From Lachnospiraceae bacterium (lineage in GTDB: Bacteria > Bacillota > Clostridia > Lachnospirales > Lachnospiraceae): DNA of 59,957 bases. Made by a program: the position numbers and the translations under genes. The stretch's first letter is position 1. The number at the start of each line of letters is the position of its first letter. The notes under the pieces were generated by a model. It was given only the letters and a program-made list of their open reading frames with translations. It was not told the DNA's origin and searched no databases. Positions 25,148-34,430 of the stretch are shown piece after piece. Where the stretch lies: NCBI GenBank assembly GCA_910573755.1, contig CAJTBO010000029.1, forward strand, positions 1-59,957, in the 5' to 3' direction.

Positions 25148-25927
25148 TTATTCGCCCAGAATCCTTGCCCAGTCTGCCTGCCAGTTATCCATACTGAGCA
25201 GGTTATAGCGCATATTGTCCACCATGATATTCTGGCTTGTAATCACATGGGGCGCTCTCCTTGCGATCTCTTCCACCGCTTCCATACAGGTAACCTGTGC
25301 GTTTCTCTGCTCGCTCATCAGGGAATTTTTAAATCCCTCATATTCTTTTTTGGTGAAGGGATTCTTCTGGCCCGGCTTTTTCGTATCCTCTCTTGAGATG
25401 ATCTGAACACCCTCGCAATAGCCGCCGATCCCCGGAATCTGGGCGGAATGGAACGCCGCAACAATATCATCCAGTTTTAACAGATAACACCCCTTAACAG
25501 GCCAGATCGACAGGAAATAATGATCCGTGATCATAAACAGTACTTCTTCCCTTCCCCTGTCGGTCTTGCTGACAATAGCCACCGCTCCGTTCCCCATCAG
25601 TTCCCGGTCCGCCTCCTGCAGTTCTTCCATGCTGTATCCGGTTTCTTTCTGATAAAAATCAAGATACTTATTTAATCGTTTCCTGTACATCCCGTGCCCG
25701 CCTAACACCATCAAAAGCCCCGGCGCCCACATAAATGCCCCGACCAGCAGACCGCGGACCCCCAGTGCCAGCACGCAGATCAGCCCCAGAATCATGCCAA
25801 ATATGAGCAGTACCCAGCCGCCCGCCATCAGACCGGCGCCGCCTCCGCCCTGTGACCTGAATGCCTTCAGCACACTGCCATGTTTTTTAACACTTTTCTG
25901 CAATCCCTTTGTCATTCCTGTTTTCAT
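25148..25927 (-). CDS. conserved membrane protein of unknown function
   Basis: The 259-residue protein has a short basic N-terminus, a glycine-rich stretch and two adjacent transmembrane helices (about residues 36-77, WVLLIFGMILGLICVLALGV and LVGAFMWAPGLLMVLGG). A cytoplasmic domain of about 180 residues follows (EVLFMITDHYFLSIW, KLDDIVAAFHSAQIPG) and may resemble PH-like or YcxB-like membrane-associated domains. I do not recognise the family. It follows the leucine-rich-repeat gene by 38 nt with a good ribosome site, so the two probably form an operon. Confidence 0.75.
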   Translation of the reverse strand: MKTGMTKGLQKSVKKHGSVLKAFRSQGGGGAGLMAGGWVLLIFGMILGLICVLALGVRGLLVGAFMWAPGLLMVLGGHGMYRKRLNKYLDFYQKETGYSMEELQEADRELMGNGAVAIVSKTDRGREEVLFMITDHYFLSIWPVKGCYLLKLDDIVAAFHSAQIPGIGGYCEGVQIISREDTKKPGQKNPFTKKEYEGFKNSLMSEQRNAQVTCMEAVEEIARRAPHVITSQNIMVDNMRYNLLSMDNWQADWARILGE

Positions 25928-25965
25928 ATTTTCCTCCTATTCCAGTTCCTCATTCGCCCTGTTTT

Positions 25966-27885
25966 TTAATTATAGATAATCATAACCGAATCGTCCAGAG
26001 CCTGAAAATTCATGATCGGGTTTCCGGTGCAGTTCACCAGCTTCAGAGAGGGGATCGCCGCCAGAGGCCGCAGTTCCGATACATAATTCTCCGAAAAATC
26101 AATCTCCTCCAGTTTTCCCAGGCTCTCTGCAAAACTCAGTTCCTTGATCTCATTTTCGGATATATCAAGCCTCTTCAGATTCGGAAAGGATCTGAAAAAG
26201 TCAAGATGGTCCGCCAGAAATACATCATCCCAGTCCACATATATAATGCCGCCACCGCCGGAGACTTTTACATTCTCATACAGTGTTACGCCTGACATTT
26301 TCAGCGTTTCCAGCGAAGTATTTTCACTCACCTTATCAAAATCAATCTCACACTCTATCCCGCTGATATTGATCTCCTTCACCGCCGGCAGCGCAAAAAT
26401 CCCTGAAATATCTTCATAAGTCACCATGCCGCGAAGGTTTACGGATTCCAGCGAAGAGATGCCCCCGATAAACTGAAGCGATCTGTCGGTATAAGCAGTC
26501 GTACAGGTCAGCCTTTTCAGCTTCGTCAGCCCCGAAAGGTCAATATTCTCAGGCAGGTCACAACCGTTTAATGTCAGTGTGGTCAGTTCCGTCATATTCT
26601 GCAGAAAACTGCAGGAACTGAAACTTTCCAGCGTCAGTTTCGTCAGTCCTGTCAGTGCGCCAAGGGAGGGTTCCTCACAGTCGTAAGGCTTCTCCAGCGT
26701 CAGTTCCTTTAATCCGGTAAGGCCCTCCACCGCTTTCATATTTTTCAGTTCCCCGCAGTCTGTCACCGAAAGCTTTTCCAGATCTGCCAGCGTCTCCACA
26801 CCGTCCAGATCCAGCAGTTCCCCGTCCGCTATCCCGAGGCTCTTCAGCTTCGGCATCCTGCTCACAAAATTCAGCGCTTTTATGTTCTCCGACTCAATGA
26901 TCAGTTCCTCCAGATTCTCGATCGAGGCGAATACGGCAAAGTCGTTTAACTGATCCGCGTTTTCCAGCGTCAGGCTTTTCAGCTTCGGCATTGTCGTCAC
27001 CTCGCTGATATCGCTCAGTGAAGAAGCGTAAATGGAAAGCTTCTCCACATTCGGAAACAGTTCCAGTCCCTGCATGCTTTCAATGCTGCTGTCGATCCCC
27101 AGTTCGCGGATCAGGGACGGATCATCCACCGCCGCCGCCGCATCCTCCAGAGAATAGATGGACGCGCTGAGGCTTTCCAGCTTCAGCCCTTTTAAATTGC
27201 ATTCCGCAAGAGACTTTCTTGTCTCCAGTTTCTTAAGTCCTTTTAACGCCGAAAGCCCTTCATAGCCGTTTTCATAACGGATATCGATATCGTCGGAATA
27301 GACGAGCCACTCTATTTCCGCATCCGGATTTTCCAGAGGATCTTCAAAGCTGTATCCGATATAAATATAATCAAAATCGCTCTTATCAGCGATCCACTTG
27401 ATCTGCGAAAGTTCCTGCGGCGTCACGCTGTCTGCGTCTTTTCCGAACGCAACCGATATCATCTCGCCCAACAGTCCGGTAAATTCCGTTCCGGCTTCGG
27501 CATCTTCCTCCACCCTGCCGCCCGTTCCGGCGATATCATCTATATCGATATCCAATGACTCCGCTCTCCCTGCCAGTTCTGCTTCTTCCTCCGACTTTCG
27601 GTGTACGCTTATCCATATCCCGCCTGCAATAAGAAATATAACGGCAAAAATACCCAGCGTGATCCTCAGCCCGAGGGCATCCTCTTTGCTGTTGTTCTGC
27701 TGTACCGGGGGCGGCGCCGGCCTCCAGTTCGGCGCCGGTCTCTGCATCCCCTGATTCCAGTTCACGGCATAGGTGCCGCCGCAATAATCACATCTGACAA
27801 ACCGTGTACCGTCCGGCGGTATTCTCAGAGTACTGCCGCATCCCGGACATTTCATTTCCACAATCTTCATATTGTTATCCATATC
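25966..27885 (-). CDS. zinc-ribbon, single-pass membrane protein with leucine-rich repeats
   Basis: The 639-residue protein starts with a zinc ribbon (Cys12, Cys15, Cys31, Cys34; CPGCGS and CDYCGG), then a proline-rich stretch, one transmembrane helix at about residues 73-94 and an acidic linker. An array of irregular leucine-rich repeats fills residues 170-639 (LKGLKKLETRKSLAECNLKG, MPKLKSLTLENADQL and many more). The ribbon should be cytoplasmic and the repeat domain outside. Such repeats usually bind proteins or peptidoglycan-associated ligands. I chose the ATG at 27885, preceded by GGAGAG. The frame is also open upstream through a tandem repeat, but that part looks non-coding. Confidence 0.8.
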   Translation of the reverse strand, partial: DMDNNMKIVEMKCPGCGSTLRIPPDGTRFVRCDYCGGTYAVNWNQGMQRPAPNWRPAPPPVQQNNSKEDALGLRITLGIFAVIFLIAGGIWISVHRKSEEEAELAGRAESLDIDIDDIAGTGGRVEEDAEAGTEFTGLLGEMISVAFGKDADSVTPQELSQIKWIADKSDFDYIYIGYSFEDPLENPDAEIEWLVYSDDIDIRYENGYEGLSALKGLKKLETRKSLAECNLKGLKLESLSASIYSLEDAAAAVDDPSLIRELGIDSSIESMQGLELFPNVEKLSIYASSLSDISEVTTMPKLKSLTLENADQLNDFAVFASIENLEELIIESENIKALNFVSRMPKLKSLGIADGELLDLDGVETLADLEKLSVTDCGELKNMKAVEGLTGLKELTLEKPYDCEEPSLGALTGLTKLTLESFSSCSFLQNMTELTTLTLNGCDLPENIDLSGLTKLKRLTCTTAYTDRSLQFIGGISSLESVNLRGMVTYEDISGIFALPAVKEINISGIECEIDFDKVSENTSLETLKMSGVTLYENVKVSGGGGIIYVDWDDVFLADHLDFFRSFPNLKRLDISENEIKELSFAESLGKLEEIDFSENYVSELRPLAAIPSLKLVNCTGNPIMNFQALDDSVMIIYN

Positions 27886-27900
27886 GCAATCTTCTCTCCA

Positions 27901-28148
27901 TTCCAGTTCCGCATCTATCCTTCCAGCACACATTAACCGGAAGTCATTTCCGGTCGAATAGTGCCTCGCCCGTAAATCACTTCGTGCACTGTCCGGATTG
28001 ATGCTGTTTTCCAGTTCCGCATCTATCCTTCCAGCACACATTAACCGGAAGTCATTTCCGGTCGAATACTACCTCGCCCGCAAATCACTTCGTGCACTGT
28101 CCGGATTGATGCTGTTTTCCAGTTCCTCATCTATCCTTCCAGCACACA
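27901..28148. repeat. 108-bp tandem repeat with internal palindrome
   Basis: A 108-bp unit starts at 27901 and 28009, and a third, partial copy of about 32 bp starts at 28117. The two full copies differ at only a few positions. Each contains the palindrome ACCGGAAGTCATTTCCGGT. On the minus strand each copy also contains a ribosome-site-like GGAAGG before ATG, opening a 29-codon frame starting MRNWKTAS; the third copy starts MRNWNGEK. The array fills the gap between the radical SAM-linked gene and the leucine-rich-repeat gene. Confidence 0.9.
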
Positions 28149-28157
28149 TACATCCCA

Positions 28158-28874
28158 CTATGGCACCGCATCCATCGGTGCAAAGGCGGGCTCGCTCTCC
28201 GTCCCTTTATTCAAATAGGTATCTTCCCGTGTGACCATCAGCCAACCCGCATCAAAAGGCAGCTCCAGTTCGCTGCAGAGCGCCTCTATCACCATCGCCG
28301 GCTTGATATTGCCGGAACTTGACGCATTTACCATCAGATACAGGCAGTCCTTTTCCTGATAGGAAGAAAGACGGAAATCATAGATGGCGGGTTTCAGATC
28401 TATCTCCATGATACTCTTTTTTGTCTGCTTTTTCACTATTATTTTTTCATTTGATAAAAATTGATCTATGGCACTCTGCCAGCCCTGAGGCGGCTCAAAG
28501 GCATTCCGGAAAACCACATAATACCCTGCCGCCGCCACCGCCGCCATAGCGCTTCCCGATTTTTCCGGCAGTACCACTACGGAAAGCACTTCCATCCCTT
28601 CCGCCATCTGCTCATTCAGCTTTTCCTTCATTTCCTCCGTACTGCACAAGGAATTTAATTCCACATCCAGATATTCCCCGTCGCTCTCCAGTCCAACGCC
28701 GAGAGGCGCCGCAAAGGACATGATCTGGTGGGGTGAAAATCCCCCCGAATAAGCGATATCAATACCGGAGCGCCGGAAAGCCTTCTGAAAGTACCGCATG
28801 ATATCCAGATGCCCGATAAATTTTAACGCGCCGTGTTTGGAAAATTTAACGCGCACTTTGATCCGTTCACTCAT
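28158..28874 (-). CDS. radical SAM-linked protein (TIGR03936/DUF2344 type)
   Basis: The 238-residue protein begins MSERIKVRVKFSKHGALKFI, then GHLDIMRYFQKAFRRSGIDIAYS and GFSPHQIMSFAAPLGVGLES, the conserved block of the family that accompanies or is fused to TIGR03960 radical SAM proteins. It overlaps the radical SAM gene by 8 nt. The ATG at 28874 is chosen by homology, though the frame is open further upstream. Function is unknown; the pair is usually next to RNase E/G and rplU, suggesting an RNA- or ribosome-related task. Confidence 0.9.
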   Translation of the reverse strand: MSERIKVRVKFSKHGALKFIGHLDIMRYFQKAFRRSGIDIAYSGGFSPHQIMSFAAPLGVGLESDGEYLDVELNSLCSTEEMKEKLNEQMAEGMEVLSVVVLPEKSGSAMAAVAAAGYYVVFRNAFEPPQGWQSAIDQFLSNEKIIVKKQTKKSIMEIDLKPAIYDFRLSSYQEKDCLYLMVNASSSGNIKPAMVIEALCSELELPFDAGWLMVTREDTYLNKGTESEPAFAPMDAVP

Positions 28875-30747
28875 CTTCGCCACCCCGCTCTTCCACACAG
28901 ACACCGCAGCCGTATTTTGCCGCGCCGCAGCCGCTGCACGATTTCCGGCAGTTCGGAGAAACAGTTTCGCTCTGCGCCTTCTCCCATTCCCGCCATAAAT
29001 GTTCTTTAGAGACGCCGCAGTCCAGAATATCCCAGGGGAATACCTCATCCCTCCCGCGCGCCCTCGTATTGTAAAAATCAATGGAGATCCCGCACTCCTC
29101 AAAGGCTTCCATCCAAAGTTCATTCCGGTAATACTCGCTCCAGGCATCAAACATGCAGCCCTTCTCATAAGCCTTCAAAATAACCTGCGCGACCCTGCGG
29201 TCCCCTCTGGCAAAAACCCCTTCCATCACGCTGACATCCGCCTCATGCCAGTTGTACTTGATCCGCTTCTGGTTCAGCTGCGACATGATTCCCTGCTTTG
29301 TCTCATGAGCTTTATCCAGAAATTCCCCCGCGCTGCACATGGGAGCCCACTGGAACGGTGTAAAGGGTTTCGGGATAAAGAATGATGTGCTTGCCACGAT
29401 CTGTACCGGCTCCCGCCGCTTCTCCTTCGGCACCGTGTCAAAAAAGACCGCCGCGACTTTATTGGCAAGATCCCCGATCCCCTGTATATCTTCCGATGTC
29501 TCGGTGGGCAGCCCCAGCATAAAATAGAGTTTTACCCTTGTCCACCCGCCCTCGAAAGCAAGCTGCGCCCCATGCAGGATATCCTCCTCGGCAAGTCCCT
29601 TGTTGATCACGTTCCGCAGCCTCTGGGAGCCCGCCTCCGGCGCAAAGGTCAGAGAACTTTTCTTCACATCCTGCACCTTGCCCATCACATCCAGTGAAAA
29701 GGAATCGATCCGCAGGCTGGGCAGGGAAATATTGACTTTTTTCTCACCGCATTCCTCTATCAGAAAATCAACCAGCTCCTGCAGCCGGGAATAATCACTG
29801 GAACTTAGGGAACTCAGCGTGATCTCGTCATATCCGGTATTTTTCAGCATTTCCACTGCGTATTGTTTCAGCCTGTCCGCATTCTTTTCCCGCACAGGCC
29901 GGTAAAGCTGTCCCGCCTGACAAAACCGGCAGCCCCGGATACACCCCCGCTGGATCTCCAGCACCACCCGGTCCTGAGTGCACTTGATAAAGGGCACCAC
30001 CGGCTTCAGCGGATAGGAAATGCCGTCAAAGTCCGTCACGATATTTTTCGTGACCTTCTTTGGCGCTTCCGGAATATTCGGCTCCATTGCCGAAATTCTG
30101 CCGTCCTCCTCATAGGAAACGTCATAAAACCGGGGCACATAGATTCCCTGCAAAGAGCATATCTTTCTCAGAAAATCCTCACGGCTCCCTCCCGCCTCCT
30201 TATTCGCCTTATAAATATCAAAGATCTCCCGATACCGGATCTCACCCTCTCCGATATAGAAAAAATCAAAAAAGTCGGCGATCGGCTCCGGATTATAGGA
30301 ACAGGGGCCTCCGCCCACCACGATCGGATCGTCCTCCGTTCTGTCCTTTGCCAGAAGCGGAATCTGCGAAAGATCCAGCACCTGCAGAATATTCGTATAA
30401 CACATCTCATACTGCAGCGTGATACCGAGAAAATCCAGATACTTCACCGGCTCCTGGCTTTCTAACCCGAACAAAGGGATCTCCCTCTCCCGCATGATCT
30501 TGTCCAGATCCGGCCAGGGGGAGTACACCCGCTCGCACCAGACATCCTCATAGCCGTTAAACATATCATATAAAATCTGCAGCCCGAGATGTGACATACC
30601 GATCTCATAGACATCCGGAAAACACATCGCCATACGGATATCCACACTCTCCGGCCTCTTCACCACGCTGTTTATCTCTTTTCCGATATATCTTGCCGGC
30701 TTTTCCACCTGCATCAGAATATCGTCTGAAAGCATCAATTCACTCAA
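28867..30747 (-). CDS. radical SAM protein, TIGR03960 family
   Basis: The 626-residue protein has a cobalamin-binding-like N-terminal region, the radical SAM cluster motif CIRGCRFC (in EIQRGCIRGCRFCQAGQLYR) and the SAM-binding strands of the partial TIM barrel. It also has a cysteine-rich C-terminus (CRKSCSGCGAAKYGCGVC) that may hold a second metal centre. The reaction is unknown. It overlaps its partner gene and is very likely its partner in action. Confidence 0.92.
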   Translation of the reverse strand: MSELMLSDDILMQVEKPARYIGKEINSVVKRPESVDIRMAMCFPDVYEIGMSHLGLQILYDMFNGYEDVWCERVYSPWPDLDKIMREREIPLFGLESQEPVKYLDFLGITLQYEMCYTNILQVLDLSQIPLLAKDRTEDDPIVVGGGPCSYNPEPIADFFDFFYIGEGEIRYREIFDIYKANKEAGGSREDFLRKICSLQGIYVPRFYDVSYEEDGRISAMEPNIPEAPKKVTKNIVTDFDGISYPLKPVVPFIKCTQDRVVLEIQRGCIRGCRFCQAGQLYRPVREKNADRLKQYAVEMLKNTGYDEITLSSLSSSDYSRLQELVDFLIEECGEKKVNISLPSLRIDSFSLDVMGKVQDVKKSSLTFAPEAGSQRLRNVINKGLAEEDILHGAQLAFEGGWTRVKLYFMLGLPTETSEDIQGIGDLANKVAAVFFDTVPKEKRREPVQIVASTSFFIPKPFTPFQWAPMCSAGEFLDKAHETKQGIMSQLNQKRIKYNWHEADVSVMEGVFARGDRRVAQVILKAYEKGCMFDAWSEYYRNELWMEAFEECGISIDFYNTRARGRDEVFPWDILDCGVSKEHLWREWEKAQSETVSPNCRKSCSGCGAAKYGCGVCVEERGGEDE

Positions 30748-30841
30748 TCTTTTCTCCTCGCCCGTATATTTTCATCAGATGATCCTGCCCCGCCGGACCG
30801 GGGTACCCCGGAGAATTTCCATTCCGGCATCCGGCACATCA

Positions 30842-31342
30842 TCAACTCTGTTCCTTATCAGTATACGGGATAAGTTCCTCAAAATCAATTCCATTTATAA
30901 ACTCTTCGCTGCTCAAAGAACGGATCAGGTTCTGATAATCCACGCTGCCGATCTTCAGCCCTGAGAACCGCATCAACAGCACGATCACAAAAAGAAGTAC
31001 AGAAAAGAAACCGCGCATCATAAATGACATCCGGTTTCTTTTCTGCATCTTCTGCCAGGCGATCTCCTGCTCCTCCTCCGATTCCGCCGCCTGCAGCATG
31101 GAAGTTCTGCCGTATCCGCTTTTTAGTATCGTATCCTGATATCTCTTTCCTCTTCTGTTTCTGCTCTTTGCACCGTAGACCAGCATCTCCCGCTGATCCA
31201 TCTGCATCCTGTTGTAGTCCTGCTCCTGCCGCAGCATATGGGACAGTTCCAGTTTCTGCTCCACCGAGAGCCCCCGCCTCTCCGGCTTTGTTCCCTGTCT
31301 CCTTCCTCCTATATCTTCTATTCCGTTTTCCCGTCCTGCCAT
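30842..31342 (-). CDS. hypothetical single-pass membrane protein
   Basis: The 166-residue protein has a long charged cytoplasmic N-terminus rich in Arg, Lys and Gln (residues 1-106, probably helical), one transmembrane helix (about 108-125, GFFSVLLFVIVLLMRF) and a short acidic C-terminal tail (SSEEFINGIDFEELIPY). I recognise no family. It lies upstream of the radical SAM operon on the same strand with a gap of about 95 nt. Confidence 0.65.
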   Translation of the reverse strand: MAGRENGIEDIGGRRQGTKPERRGLSVEQKLELSHMLRQEQDYNRMQMDQREMLVYGAKSRNRRGKRYQDTILKSGYGRTSMLQAAESEEEQEIAWQKMQKRNRMSFMMRGFFSVLLFVIVLLMRFSGLKIGSVDYQNLIRSLSSEEFINGIDFEELIPYTDKEQS

Positions 31343-31440
31343 CTTTCTCCCTGTCCTGTTACCTTTGTCCTTTTTTAACAGGATATGACGGGACGCCGGG
31401 ATTTAGAAGCGGATACCGGAGGGAACAATGGAGCAATAAC

Positions 31441-33312
31441 TCAAAGCCTGCCCTCCCGCCAGGCTGCCCACACTTCCAGCACATCGTAATATCTGCCGGA
31501 AAGGGATTTATCCTGCGTATAGGGCATCACATCTTTCGGGGAATAGCGCAGCAGAAAATATTCCATGTCATGCAGTATCTCATGCGCCTGCATCACATAA
31601 TTTGCCTCATGGGTATCCTTTGCCTGCTGCAGGGCATTACACAGATTCTCCACATCTGCCTGAAACGCCTTATTTTCCGCCCGGGCGGTCAACTCCCGCA
31701 TGCGCTGTATCACGGTTTCCGCCCCGTAATAGCTTTCCTCATAATAAGGCTCCCCGTATTTTCTTTCCAGTTCCTCCAAAGTCACTTTGCCGAACTCCGG
31801 GTATTTTTCCTGTATTTTTTTCCGCTCCTCTTCTCCCGCATCGATGTAGTCTCCGGGATCATCTTCCAGATACCAGCCCGCCTGTACCGTTCCTGTCTGG
31901 TCTATGAAATTCCAGACTACGTTATCCCGGTCAGAAAGCCTGTTTTCCCACCTCTCATACAGCAGGCGGTATTCCAGCCAGTTATGATAATCTTTTACAT
32001 AAGCGGTGAGCATATCGATCTCTTCCTGCTTCATGCCTGCAAGTGCTTTTTTTCTGACCTCCTCCACTTCCTCTTCCTTCGGAATAGAAACTTCTGCCAT
32101 ATTTTCCACATAAGAAAGGACTTCATCCGATACCTTCCCATCCGGCAGATCGGACTGTGTGATCATCACCTCTCCCTGCTCCGTATGATTTCTTGACGAT
32201 AACTCCCAAAAAAGGCTGTCCTGCTCCTCTTTTCCGATAAACACATAAGAAAATGCCATCAGTCCCAAGAGCAAAGTAAAGGTCACAATGATCGTACTTT
32301 TCTTCGGCATCGCCGTCAGCTTTCTGATGCGCCGCTCCATATGTTTTTTCGTATCTGCCATTTCCGTATTGCAAAGCCCCGCATGCCGCAGGGAATCCGG
32401 CAGCATCCTGAAAGATCCCTCCTCCTGTGTTACCATGCCAAGCAGTATCCTGCCGTAATCGTAGCGGTTTTCTTCTCCCAGCTTTTTTATAGTTCCCGCG
32501 TCGCAAAATAACTCCGCATCCTGCCTGCTCGCCAACGCCGCCATCCAGACAAAAGGATTATACCAGTGTATGATAAGACAGAGCAGCCGCAAAAATCCCC
32601 AGAACTGATCGCCGTGCACAAAATGCACATTTTCATGACAGATCATGGCATCCAGTTCCCTGTTCTTTCTCCTGCCGTCCGTTTTGTTTTCCGCAGCCTG
32701 CTCCCAGATCCGCCGCGGGATATAAACGGCAGACATTCTAAGTCCCGCCAGACAGGGCGTTGTTACAAACCGGGAAACATAGACCGGAACCTTCGATGAT
32801 AGTCCCTCTTTTTCCAGTTCCTCTTCCTCTATTTCTTTTCTGTCGCTGTAGATACGGACACGAAAAATTAAATTTGACAAAAAGAAAATACCGGCTGTCA
32901 CTGCCATACCGGTGAACCAGACCAGATAGAGAAACATTAATTTGCCGAAAGAGGCGCTTTCCGCACTGTATTTTCCGTCAGACGGCACATAGACATGATC
33001 TGTTATCTTCTCCGCCGCGTCAGGCGGTGAAAGTTTAATATCCTCTATCTCTTCCGGCACTATACCGCCCCCATAGATATACGATTCCACTTCCTCATCA
33101 GCCGTTTGTTCTTCCACCCACGCCACCGCCTGATCCGCCAATGCCGCCAGAGAATAACTGCTTTTGCCAAAACTTACAGGCACCAGAAGCCGCAGAAGCA
33201 CAAGAATCCAGAGCACATACTGCGCGCCGGGAGAAAGTTTTTCTCCTAACAGTTTCCTGATCAGCAATATGACAACGATCAATACCGAAGATGTCAGTAT
33301 CCAGTTAATCAT
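31441..33312 (-). CDS. M56 BlaR1-like membrane peptidase (pair 1)
   Basis: The 623-residue protein has N-terminal membrane helices (residues 1-45 and 124-150) and a cytoplasmic M56 zinc-peptidase domain with His226-Glu227-xx-His230 (ICHENVH). A further helix follows near 345-362 (TFTLLLGLMAFSYVF), then a C-terminal extracellular region of about 250 residues that is not a penicillin-binding domain. It is rich in Glu and Tyr and lacks an SxxK serine-lysine motif with a KTG box. By analogy with BlaR1, an external signal would activate the peptidase and lead to inactivation of the BlaI-type repressor encoded upstream, with which it overlaps by 8 nt. The signal is unlikely to be a beta-lactam bound in the BlaR1 manner. 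Confidence 0.88.
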   Translation of the reverse strand: MINWILTSSVLIVVILLIRKLLGEKLSPGAQYVLWILVLLRLLVPVSFGKSSYSLAALADQAVAWVEEQTADEEVESYIYGGGIVPEEIEDIKLSPPDAAEKITDHVYVPSDGKYSAESASFGKLMFLYLVWFTGMAVTAGIFFLSNLIFRVRIYSDRKEIEEEELEKEGLSSKVPVYVSRFVTTPCLAGLRMSAVYIPRRIWEQAAENKTDGRRKNRELDAMICHENVHFVHGDQFWGFLRLLCLIIHWYNPFVWMAALASRQDAELFCDAGTIKKLGEENRYDYGRILLGMVTQEEGSFRMLPDSLRHAGLCNTEMADTKKHMERRIRKLTAMPKKSTIIVTFTLLLGLMAFSYVFIGKEEQDSLFWELSSRNHTEQGEVMITQSDLPDGKVSDEVLSYVENMAEVSIPKEEEVEEVRKKALAGMKQEEIDMLTAYVKDYHNWLEYRLLYERWENRLSDRDNVVWNFIDQTGTVQAGWYLEDDPGDYIDAGEEERKKIQEKYPEFGKVTLEELERKYGEPYYEESYYGAETVIQRMRELTARAENKAFQADVENLCNALQQAKDTHEANYVMQAHEILHDMEYFLLRYSPKDVMPYTQDKSLSGRYYDVLEVWAAWREGRL

Positions 33313-33691
33313 GATGTTCCTCCTCCGCTTTTCTCAATATCTCATACAGGCTGTCGATCTCCTCTTTTGAAAGCTTCTGCCTTTCCGTAAATGTGCTGAC
33401 CAGCAGGGAAAGGCTCCCGCAATATACCCGGTTCAGGAAATGATTCGTCTCCTGCAGCATGGCTTCCTGCCTGTCGATCAGCGGCACATAGGTTTTTATG
33501 CCTTTTTTGTCTTCCGCACATTCCAGATATCCTTTCTTTGTCATTCGAGTCAGCATCGTCAGGGTGGTGCTCCTGCTGTAGCCTGCGATCTCTTTCACGT
33601 CCCGCACGATTTCGCTGCCCGCCTTCGGCGCTTTCTTCCAGAGGCTTTCCATGATATTCCACTCTGTGGGGGTTAGAATAATCTGCTTCAT
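33305..33691 (-). CDS. BlaI/MecI-type repressor (pair 1)
   Basis: The 128-residue protein has the winged-helix pattern of the family (LTPTEWNIMESLWKKAPKAG, SRSTTLTMLTRMTKKGYLEC) and a C-terminal dimerisation helix region (FLNRVYCGSLSLLVSTF). It should bind as a dimer to the two operators at 33794-33838 and repress its own operon. The BlaR1-like peptidase gene follows with overlap. Confidence 0.93.
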   Translation of the reverse strand: MKQIILTPTEWNIMESLWKKAPKAGSEIVRDVKEIAGYSRSTTLTMLTRMTKKGYLECAEDKKGIKTYVPLIDRQEAMLQETNHFLNRVYCGSLSLLVSTFTERQKLSKEEIDSLYEILRKAEEEHHD

Positions 33692-33793
33692 GTCATGATC
33701 TCCCTTCTATATATATTGTATACCGCCTTTTCTCCCCTCTTATTGCCGCAATATAAAAAGAATAAGCCGGAACACTTCCTCAAATAAAAAGCA

Positions 33794-33838
33794 GTTTACA
33801 TTGTAAACAGCATAACACATTCTGTCTACAATGTAAAC
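33794..33838 (-). promoter_or_regulatory. promoter and twin operators of BlaI pair 1
   Basis: A minus-strand promoter TTTACA (33832-33837) - 17 bp - TATGCT (33809-33814) is bracketed by two near-identical palindromes: GTTTACATTGTAAAC (33794-33808) and GTCTACAATGTAAAC (33824-33838). One covers the -35 and the other the start site. TACA-TGTA half-sites match the known BlaI/MecI preference. The two palindromes can also pair with each other and are followed on the minus strand by TTTTTATTT, so some terminator activity for upstream transcription is possible. Confidence 0.8.
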
Positions 33839-33865
33839 TGCTTTCCTGATATTTCCGGACAGTCA

Positions 33866-33897
33866 GTAACAGTTCCGCCTTACGCTTCACTGTTGCG
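33866..33897. repeat. REP-like palindromic repeat, copy 1 (diverged)
   Basis: GTAACAGT..GCC..ACGC..CACTGTTGC is related to the elements at 37109-37140 and 42595-42626. It is the most diverged of the three. The surrounding 33692-34023 gap holds this, the BlaI operators and no gene that I can see. Confidence 0.5.
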
Positions 33898-34023
33898 GAA
33901 TCTGCAATAATCGCTTTCCCTGCCGGCAGTTTTCCGCCTTCCCTTCTCTGTCATGCGCACCGCATCTTTCCGCATCTGATCCCCGTATCACTATCTACAG
34001 CATATCCGTTCCCGGTTCCCCGG

Positions 34024-34332
34024 TCAACAATCCCACCGACATTTTTTCATATCCACATGGGCAGCGTCCTTAAACTCCACTTCCTCTTCCAGCAGCAGTT
34101 CTCTCTGTTCCCGAAAATGCGGTGCAAGCCGTCCCGCGTGATCCACTACGCGGTGGCAGGGATAATCACCGTAATATTCCGCCATACCGAGCACCTTTCC
34201 CACAAGCCTTGCGTTTTTCTCCCTGCCGATCAGCTTCGCGATCTGTCCGTAGGATGCAACCTTGCCCGCCGGTATCTCCTCCACCACCGACAATATTTCA
34301 TAGATCAAATCTTCCGTAAGAATCCCTGCCAT
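34024..34332 (-). CDS. alkyltransferase-like/MGMT-family DNA-binding protein
   Basis: The 102-residue protein is only the C-terminal DNA-binding domain of O6-methylguanine-DNA methyltransferases (IPAGKVASYGQIAKLIGREKN, PCHRVVDHAGRL). It keeps the cysteine of the PCHRV motif, unlike classical alkyltransferase-like proteins where tryptophan replaces it, but lacks the N-terminal domain of full enzymes. It may repair alkylated guanine directly or flag it for excision repair. GGGGAGGAG precedes the ATG. Confidence 0.88.
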   Translation of the reverse strand: MAGILTEDLIYEILSVVEEIPAGKVASYGQIAKLIGREKNARLVGKVLGMAEYYGDYPCHRVVDHAGRLAPHFREQRELLLEEEVEFKDAAHVDMKKCRWDC

Positions 34333-34430
34333 ATCCCGCTCCTCCCCTTTTTCACGCCGTGTATATTAGGCGCCGGCCTAAATCAGACATACAATATGGC
34401 TCCGGTTTTGTCAAGACCGAAAACTCCCGC

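Noticed and set aside
27901-28148. Possible CRISPR array.
   Set aside because: Repeat period is 108 bp with no distinct unique spacers, and no cas genes are present.
34333-34430. Zur or MntR box upstream of the metal-transport operon.
   Set aside because: Only a TTAGGC/GCCTAA inverted repeat at 34366-34381 is seen, which does not match a Zur consensus that I know.
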